From Candidatus Staskawiczbacteria bacterium RIFCSPHIGHO2_02_FULL_42_22 (GTDB lineage: Bacteria; Patescibacteriota; Minisyncoccia; Minisyncoccales; Staskawiczbacteraceae), in NCBI GenBank assembly GCA_001820175.1, contig MHOT01000005.1:1-33864 (forward strand): a stretch of 33,864 nt of DNA, in the 5' to 3' direction. The translations under genes were made by a program, and so were the position numbers. Shown here piece after piece: positions 29,768-33,864 of the stretch; within the stretch, counting starts at the first letter, position 1, and each line of letters begins with the position of its first letter. The notes under the pieces were generated by a model. That model was not told the DNA's origin, made no database searches, and saw nothing but the letters and a program-made list of their open reading frames with translations.

Positions 29768-29796
29768 AAGCCCAGGAGTGTAGCGCTCCTGGGCTT
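29768..29796 (-). terminator. Terminator of the 88-residue protein gene
   Basis: AAGCCCAGGAG-TGTAGCG-CTCCTGGGCTT; on the minus strand it is followed by CTTTTTTTT. It may also stop plus-strand transcripts (tail TTTTGG). Confidence 0.85.
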
Positions 29797-29818
29797 TTGG
29801 TTGAGGGGGGTAGTATCT

Positions 29819-30085
29819 TTATATACCCTTTTCGAGCCATTTCAAAACGAATTCATGGAATTGGCGAGGATAGTGGAATACTCCTTGGTTTTCCACTTCT
29901 TCGATTGTGAATACCACGTCCCTGGGAAGGGTCGGCGAGAAATAGTCATTCTGGCCATCAAATTCATTGACTCGAGAGAAAAGGCCGAGTCTTTTTGCGA
30001 CCGTTGCCTGCGATGGACACTCTACGACTCCGATGATGGTGCCTTCATCTCGGTCGGGCGAAAAGATCTTGATCTGGTAAAGCAT
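29819..30085 (-). CDS. Small soluble protein of unknown function
   Basis: 88 residues: MLYQIKIFSPDRDEGTIIGV, VECPSQATVAKRLGLFSRVN and FHEFVLKWLEKGI. Mixed strand/helix pattern, no membrane segment. AAAGGG lies five bases before the ATG, and a dedicated terminator follows, so it is a real gene. I do not recognise the family. Like the small paralogues at 18.2-18.7 kb, it is a short gene with its own Shine-Dalgarno and terminator. Confidence 0.55.
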   Translation of the reverse strand: MLYQIKIFSPDRDEGTIIGVVECPSQATVAKRLGLFSRVNEFDGQNDYFSPTLPRDVVFTIEEVENQGVFHYPRQFHEFVLKWLEKGI

Positions 30086-30129
30086 AGTATCCCTTTCGTA
30101 AAAGGAGTTGGGTCCTACATTCCCATCTG

Positions 30130-30254
30130 AAGCCGAACACTCCGAATTTTATTATTTTTTAGAGGAGAAATATCAACAATATGATTTTCTCTCTGAATTG
30201 CCCTTTTTTTCTTCTTACAAGCAATTAAATAATCAAGTTCAAAGTGTTCGGCTT
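30130..30254. mobile_element. Foldback element G (125 bp)
   Basis: 12-bp perfect ends AAGCCGAACACT / AGTGTTCGGCTT, with inner AGAGGAGAAA ... TTTTCTCTCT. AT-rich interior, no gene. Size is close to element F, but the sequence differs. Confidence 0.65.
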
Positions 30255-30341
30255 GAGGGGGGGGTCCGTAGGTGTCTCGCAACAATCCTATAATAAATCA
30301 ATTATTAATATTTGTCAATTCTTTTCTTGGTTTGCTAATTT

Positions 30342-30350
30342 TGCTACAAT
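30342..30350 (+). promoter_or_regulatory. Extended -10 promoter of gatC, leaderless
   Basis: TG-C-TACAAT ends seven bases before the ATG at 30358, so transcription should start at the start codon. Confidence 0.6.
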
Positions 30351-30357
30351 CTATTCA

Positions 30358-30651
30358 ATGCTTCCAAAAGAAGAGATAATACATATTGCCAAATTGGCGC
30401 GGCTGGAATTGACCGAACAAGAAATCGAAAAAATGCAAAAGGACTTGTCGGCGATTTTGGATTACTTTCATGTGCTTAAAAAAGCCAAAAGCGATCCCAA
30501 TCTACGAATAACATCCGAATCTACGAATGTGTCAAGCAACGCGACGAGAAAAGATTTGGTGGTAGAAAGGCCAGCCAGTTTAGCCAACAACTTAGTTCAA
30601 GCCGCGCCGGATAAAAAGGACGGATATGTTAAAGTCAAAGCGATACTTTAA
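30358..30651 (+). CDS. gatC: Glutamyl-tRNA(Gln)/aspartyl-tRNA(Asn) amidotransferase subunit C
   Basis: 97 residues. EIIHIAKLARLELTEQEIEK and the ILDYFHVL segment are the GatC signature, and the C-terminal DGYVKVKAIL matches the usual VPKVL ending region. It stabilises GatA on GatB for making Gln-tRNA (or Asn-tRNA). The middle (LRITSESTNVSSNATR) is encoded by a repeated word, AATCTACGAAT, also present in intergenic DNA. Followed by gatA; gatB is not within the window. Confidence 0.9.
   Translation: MLPKEEIIHIAKLARLELTEQEIEKMQKDLSAILDYFHVLKKAKSDPNLRITSESTNVSSNATRKDLVVERPASLANNLVQAAPDKKDGYVKVKAIL
30499..30528 (+). repeat. In-frame copy of an intergenic repeat inside gatC
   Basis: AATCTACGAAT occurs twice (30499-30509, 30518-30528), and AATCTACGAATAACA is shared with the intergenic repeat at 23763. 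Confidence 0.65.
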
Positions 30652-30655
30652 CTTT

Positions 30656-30806
30656 GAAATTATTCTAATTAATCTAATTGTTCTAATTATTCTAAATAAT
30701 ACCCAATGCCCAACCTCTAAACCGTTTTAGAATTTAGAGTTTAGGATTTAGGATTTCAAACTTGGGATTTGATTAGGTTAATTAGAATAATTAGGGTAAT
30801 TAGAAA
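30656..30806. repeat. Composite repeat in the gatC-gatA gap
   Basis: Outer words TTATTCTAATTAATCTAATT and AGGTTAATTAGAATAATTAG are inverted and enclose an inverted CTAAA/TTTAG-class copy (30716-30757). A repeat inside a repeat. Confidence 0.85.
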
Positions 30807-30809
30807 TTT

Positions 30810-32234
30810 ATGGAAGATTTATTAAATCTTACAATTGCGCAACTTCACCAGGGATTTAAAGATAAAAAATTTATTTCCACCGAAGCAACTAGGGCTTACT
30901 TGGATCAAATAAAAAAAACCGATGAAAAGATCGGGGCTTATTTGACGGTAACGGAGGAATTGGCACTGAAGCAAGCAAAAAAAGCAGATGAAATTATTTC
31001 TTCCGGTAAGGATTTCCCCATGCTCTGCGGTGTGCCCTGTAGTATTAAAGACCTGATTTTGGTTGAAGGAGAAAAATGCACCGCGGGCTCAAAAATATTA
31101 GAAAATTATGTAGCTCCTTATGATGCCACGGTTATTACAAAATTAAAAGCCCAAGGCGCAGTTATTTTAGGAAAAACTAACTTGGATGAATTTGCCATGG
31201 GTGCTTCTACTGAAAACTCCGCTTTTAAGGTGACTAAAAACCCCCACGATCTTACCAAAGTTGCAGGGGGAAGTTCTGGTGGTTCTGCTGCCGCCGTTGC
31301 GGCAAAACAGGCAGTATATTCATTGGGGTCGGATACCGGCGGGTCAATTCGCTTGCCCGCCTCTTTTTGCGGTGTCGTTGGATTAAACCCTACTTATGGC
31401 GCGGTTTCCCGGTACGGAGCCATTGCCTTTGCTTCTTCACTGGACCAAATTGGTCCGTTGGCAAAAAACATTGAAGACGCTAAGATTATTTTTGAAGCCA
31501 TTAAAGGCAGAGATCCATTAGATGCTACGAGCGTCGAGGCACCAATTTCAAATTTCAAATTTCAAATTTCAAATTTGCGGATTGGTATTCCAAAGGAATA
31601 TTTTAAAAAGGGAATTGACCCTGAAGTTGAAAAAATAATAAAAAATGCTATTGCTAAGGCAAAGGAGCAGGGCGCCAAGATTGTGGAAATAAGTTTACCT
31701 AATACCGAATACGCAGTTGCCTGTTATTACATTATTGCGCCATGCGAGGCCTCGGCAAATTTGGCCCGATTTGATGGTATTAAATATGGAAAAAGCGTGC
31801 AAGGGGGAAATAATTTATTGGACGTGTATCTAAAAAGCCGCGGACAAGGTTTTGGGGCCGAACCTAAAAGAAGAATCATGATAGGAACCTACGCGCTTTC
31901 CAGTGGGTACTATGATGCCTATTACAAAAAAGCTCAGGAAGTCAGAAAGTTATTACAACAGGATTTTAGAGAGGCCTTTAAAAAAGTGGACGTCATTTTC
32001 TCGCCGGTCTCGCCCTTTACCGCCTTTGGCGTAGGGGAAAAAGCAGATGATCCATTGGCCATGTATTTAGTTGACGTGTATACGGTGGCCGTAAAATTAG
32101 CAGGTATACCCGCACTTTCATTGCCTGTAGGCAAGGTGGGAAAGTTGCCAGTTGGTTTACAGATTATTGGTAACTATTTTGAGGAAAACAAAATCTTAGG
32201 AGTTGGTGAAGCCATGGAAAAGATGATACAATAA
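30810..32234 (+). CDS. gatA: Glutamyl-tRNA(Gln)/aspartyl-tRNA(Asn) amidotransferase subunit A
   Basis: 474 residues, amidase-signature family. Catalytic Lys80 (CSIKDL), cis-Ser155 in GGSSGGS and nucleophile Ser179 in SDTGGSIRLPAS are all present, so the glutaminase should be active and supply ammonia for converting Glu-tRNA(Gln) or Asp-tRNA(Asn). A 7-bp tandem repeat (AAATTTC) is read in frame near residues 245-256 (PISNFKFQISNLRIGIPKEY). Length is otherwise normal (about 485). Confidence 0.95.
   Translation: MEDLLNLTIAQLHQGFKDKKFISTEATRAYLDQIKKTDEKIGAYLTVTEELALKQAKKADEIISSGKDFPMLCGVPCSIKDLILVEGEKCTAGSKILENYVAPYDATVITKLKAQGAVILGKTNLDEFAMGASTENSAFKVTKNPHDLTKVAGGSSGGSAAAVAAKQAVYSLGSDTGGSIRLPASFCGVVGLNPTYGAVSRYGAIAFASSLDQIGPLAKNIEDAKIIFEAIKGRDPLDATSVEAPISNFKFQISNLRIGIPKEYFKKGIDPEVEKIIKNAIAKAKEQGAKIVEISLPNTEYAVACYYIIAPCEASANLARFDGIKYGKSVQGGNNLLDVYLKSRGQGFGAEPKRRIMIGTYALSSGYYDAYYKKAQEVRKLLQQDFREAFKKVDVIFSPVSPFTAFGVGEKADDPLAMYLVDVYTVAVKLAGIPALSLPVGKVGKLPVGLQIIGNYFEENKILGVGEAMEKMIQ
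31544..31576 (+). repeat. Tandem AAATTTC repeat inside gatA
   Basis: About 4.5 units of a 7-mer in the linker before the IGIPKEY motif. Its length (33 bp) keeps the frame. Confidence 0.8.
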
Positions 32235-32371
32235 GCAAAAGAAATCACAAATCACAAATTACAAATAAATTCAAATTACCAAAATCACAAATCCAAAACC
32301 CGTCACGTTTTGAATTTAACACTTTTGGATTTTGATATTGTTTAGGATTTCGGATTTAGAATTTAGAATTT
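32235..32371. repeat. Repeat-filled gap after gatA
   Basis: AAATCACAAATTACAAAT and CAAATCCAAAA words face TTTTGGATTTTGATATTG, followed by a right-half CTAAA/TTTAG copy (GGATTTAGAATTTAGAATTT). No terminator is seen. Confidence 0.75.
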
Positions 32372-32388
32372 CTTTTACGAAGTAAAAG
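32372..32388 (+). promoter_or_regulatory. Start-codon-adjacent hairpin of the 32391 gene
   Basis: CTTTTAC-GAA-GTAAAAG ends two bases before ATG 32391; the same sequence as the rpsK hairpin 24 kb away. Confidence 0.6.
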
Positions 32389-32390
32389 CT

Positions 32391-32987
32391 ATGGATATCA
32401 CCGTTTTTAACTACACGTTTCATGATGTCCAGTGGACCGGTTTTGGTTGGGAGAAAATCTATGATTTTTTGGGTATAAAAGATTTTATTTATTTTATTTC
32501 TTCCCCCAGCATTCAAGAAGCCGTTTTCCCCATAAAACTGGTTTTTATTTTTTTTACCGTTGTCTTTTTTTGTGCCGTTATTTGGTTTTACTACAATAGC
32601 ACTTATTTGCAGTATAAATTTTTGCAAGACGTGTCGGAATTTTTTTCCAAGGAAAAGTACGGTTTGCAAAAGGTCTCCCGGAATTGGAATAAGATCAAAA
32701 AACGGGCCGATTCGGGGTCTGAATCGGATTTGAAATTAGCCATTATAGAAGCGGACGACTACTTGTATGAGACCCTGCAAGACATGGGCTATCAGGGCGA
32801 TACCTTTGAGCAATTACTTGAAAATAGCGATAGCAAAAAAATACTTTCTAATATGGATGAAATTTTGCAGGCGCACACGGTGCGTAATTCCATCGTATAT
32901 GAAGCAGGGTACGCTCTGGATATATCAACGGCCAAAAGAATATTATCAATATACGAAAATGCGATAAAGAATTTGGCTGCTTATTAG
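32391..32987 (+). CDS. Conserved-looking single-pass membrane protein, function unknown
   Basis: 198 residues. A first part with aromatic residues (HDVQWTGFGWEKIYDFL), a membrane helix (LVFIFFTVVFFCAVIWFYY, about 50-68), then a soluble, charged, helical domain (KYGLQKVSRNWNKIKKRADS; LKLAIIEADDYLYETLQDMG; YALDISTAKRILSIYENAIK). The helical pattern suggests a cytoplasmic helical bundle. I do not recognise the family. The start is set by the adjacent hairpin. Its stop codon overlaps the end of an opposing 32-residue ORF. Confidence 0.75.
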   Translation: MDITVFNYTFHDVQWTGFGWEKIYDFLGIKDFIYFISSPSIQEAVFPIKLVFIFFTVVFFCAVIWFYYNSTYLQYKFLQDVSEFFSKEKYGLQKVSRNWNKIKKRADSGSESDLKLAIIEADDYLYETLQDMGYQGDTFEQLLENSDSKKILSNMDEILQAHTVRNSIVYEAGYALDISTAKRILSIYENAIKNLAAY

Positions 32988-33082
32988 TACAAACCCATCC
33001 CTACCGACCAGAAAATCATGCTTATTCCCACCAAAGAGATAAGTATGACCCAAACTATTTTTAGTATTTTTTTTGCCTTCAT
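32984..33082 (-). CDS. Possible 32-residue single-helix membrane microprotein
   Basis: On the minus strand, MKAKKILKIVWVILISLVGI and then SMIFWSVGMGLY with stop TAA: a basic start followed by one hydrophobic helix. TATACT lies just upstream of the ATG, but no Shine-Dalgarno is visible. Its stop overlaps the stop region of the convergent 32391 gene by four bases. Short hydrophobic ORFs of this design can be real but also arise by chance, so the call is moderate. Confidence 0.45.
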   Translation of the reverse strand: MKAKKILKIVWVILISLVGISMIFWSVGMGLY

Positions 33083-33090
33083 AAGTATAA

Positions 33091-33360
33091 TGCGATTCTA
33101 ATATACTAATTCATACTAATAATACTAATGCGAAAACGTTATTTGTATCATTATGGACATCACATCCAGAAACCGCACTTAAGTTGCCGACGGTTTGGCA
33201 ATCTTGGGCGGCTTGGAGCAAAAAATTTGTGAGGCCTAGCCGTAGCTACGCCGAACAAATTTTTTGTGAAAACTGCCCAAGATTGGCAAATCCGGCAAGA
33301 CTTGGAGTGCGGTTTCTGGATGTGATGTCCATAGTATGCATTCGCATATTGGCATCGCAC
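33091..33360. repeat. Second copy of the ATGCGAT palindrome, split by element C
   Basis: The left part (33091-33152) and right part (33333-33360) match the reverse complement of 10295-10387, for example GCGATTCTAATATACTAATT and AGTATGCATTCGCATATTGG. The foldback element C lies between them. Confidence 0.85.
33153..33332. mobile_element. Foldback element C (180 bp)
   Basis: 28-bp perfect ends begin ATGGACATCACATCCAGAAA. Inner arms GGTTTGGCAATCTTGGGC / GCCCAAGATTGGCAAATC and apex CAAAAAATTTGTGAGGC ... GCCGAACAAATTTTTTG with CTAGC / GCTACG. Interior and CATCCAGAA end resemble element A. Confidence 0.88.
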
Positions 33361-33364
33361 TTCA

Positions 33365-33769
33365 ATGGTAGCAAATTTTAAGAAAAAGGGGAAGAGAAAT
33401 AGCGCTAAAAAGTTTTTGTTGCACACGGTCGGAGTAGCTGCAATAATTCTTTTGGTGGTTTTAGTAGTAGTGGATGTAAGGGTATATAAAAGGCGCCAAG
33501 AATTGCATTTCCAAGTTTCAAATTTAGAGCAACAAATAAAAGATATTCAAACCAGTAACGATAATTTAACCCAAAAAATTCAAAACCAAGACAACCCTCA
33601 GTACATGGAAAAAATTGCCCGAGAAGAATTAGATTTACAAAGACCGGGAGAAAAAGCAGTTTCTTTTATAATGCCGGAAACCCTTCCGCAAAATACTGAA
33701 GCCAGCCAGAAAAATCCTTGGTCAAAATGGTTTGGGAATGTGTTAAATATGATAACCGGAAAAAAATAA
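33365..33769 (+). CDS. FtsB/DivIC-type septum formation protein
   Basis: 134 residues. A basic N-terminus (FKKKGKRNSAKKF), one membrane helix (VGVAAIILLVVLVVVDVRVY), a coiled coil (ELHFQVSNLEQQIKDIQTSN; DNLTQKIQ), then the family motif NPQYMEKIAREELDLQRPGE-KAV. This is the DivIC/FtsB order; such proteins link FtsL and FtsQ/DivIB at the division site. Too short for certain assignment between FtsB and DivIC. Its promoter region is occupied by the element-split repeat; no Shine-Dalgarno is seen. Confidence 0.8.
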   Translation: MVANFKKKGKRNSAKKFLLHTVGVAAIILLVVLVVVDVRVYKRRQELHFQVSNLEQQIKDIQTSNDNLTQKIQNQDNPQYMEKIAREELDLQRPGEKAVSFIMPETLPQNTEASQKNPWSKWFGNVLNMITGKK

Positions 33770-33773
33770 TATT

Positions 33774-33864
33774 AGACCTGTCCCTAAATAAGATTTGTTA
33801 CGAAAATTACAAATTTTGAGCTGGAAATTTGATAGAATTTTTCGGCTTGCCCATAGGCCCGCCG
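33774..33864. mobile_element. Partial foldback element E, cut by the window edge
   Basis: The left end AGACCTGTCCCTAAATAAGA resembles the A1 end AGGCCTCGTCCGTAAATAAC. The interior shares CAAATTTTGAGC and TGATAGAATT with element D. The right half lies outside the window. Confidence 0.6.

Noticed and set aside
29592-30293. ORFs inside foldbacks F and G and antisense to the 88-residue gene
   Set aside because: Composition follows the palindromes, no initiation signals, and they cross a terminator.
1-33864. tRNA, rRNA and known riboswitches
   Set aside because: No TPsiC-arm words with matching acceptor stems, no rRNA segments and no recognisable riboswitch core were found by eye; a covariance-model search would be decisive.

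Overview
The window looks like a piece of a Candidate Phyla Radiation (Patescibacteria, probably Parcubacteria-like) chromosome. This is inferred from protein features: AlaRS lacks its C-terminal domain, ProRS lacks its editing insertion, RNA polymerase alpha lacks its C-terminal domain, many ribosomal genes have no Shine-Dalgarno, and there are the baseplate-J-like, PEGA and peptidoglycan-binding surface proteins common in this group. No rRNA or tRNA gene and no CRISPR array was seen.

Layout. 1-2761: 3' part of a GC-rich repetitive surface protein. 3091-6882: a YkuK-like protein, alaS and a baseplate-J-like membrane protein. 7218-11900: infA-rpmJ-rpsM-rpsK-rpsD-rpoA-rplQ-rplM-rpsI, with unusually wide, repeat-filled gaps. 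12032-15066: an AT-rich, probably acquired restriction-modification pair (fused double D12-class adenine methylase plus HNH nuclease), followed by a candidate small RNA. 15517-17513 (minus): a Clp-N-only protein and a PEGA protein. 17515-18122: nested foldback elements. 18199-21019: small paralogous proteins, a TIM-barrel-like protein, an SDR epimerase and a GC-rich DUF218 protein, mostly with real Shine-Dalgarno sites and private terminators. 21353-33769: a cell-envelope, translation and replication block (murA, mreB, holB, frr, rseP, proS, a second mreB, gatC, gatA, ftsB/divIC).

The most unusual content is non-coding. Most gaps hold an imperfect palindrome from one of about ten interspersed repeat classes. 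Several 120-180 bp foldback elements share ends or cores in different combinations. One sits inside another, and one interrupts a repeat whose uninterrupted copy is also in the window. Four genes (alaS, holB, gatC, gatA) carry in-frame palindromic or repeated segments. Six start codons are preceded, at 0-3 nt, by a short hairpin whose loop shows a GGAG/GAAG/AAAG sequence, with covarying stems. Other genes (the YkuK-like gene, alaS, gatC) have a -10 box 6-7 nt before the ATG and look leaderless. Housekeeping genes therefore seem to start translation in two non-classical ways, while accessory genes use ordinary Shine-Dalgarno sites.

All calls come from reading the sequence; no database search was run.
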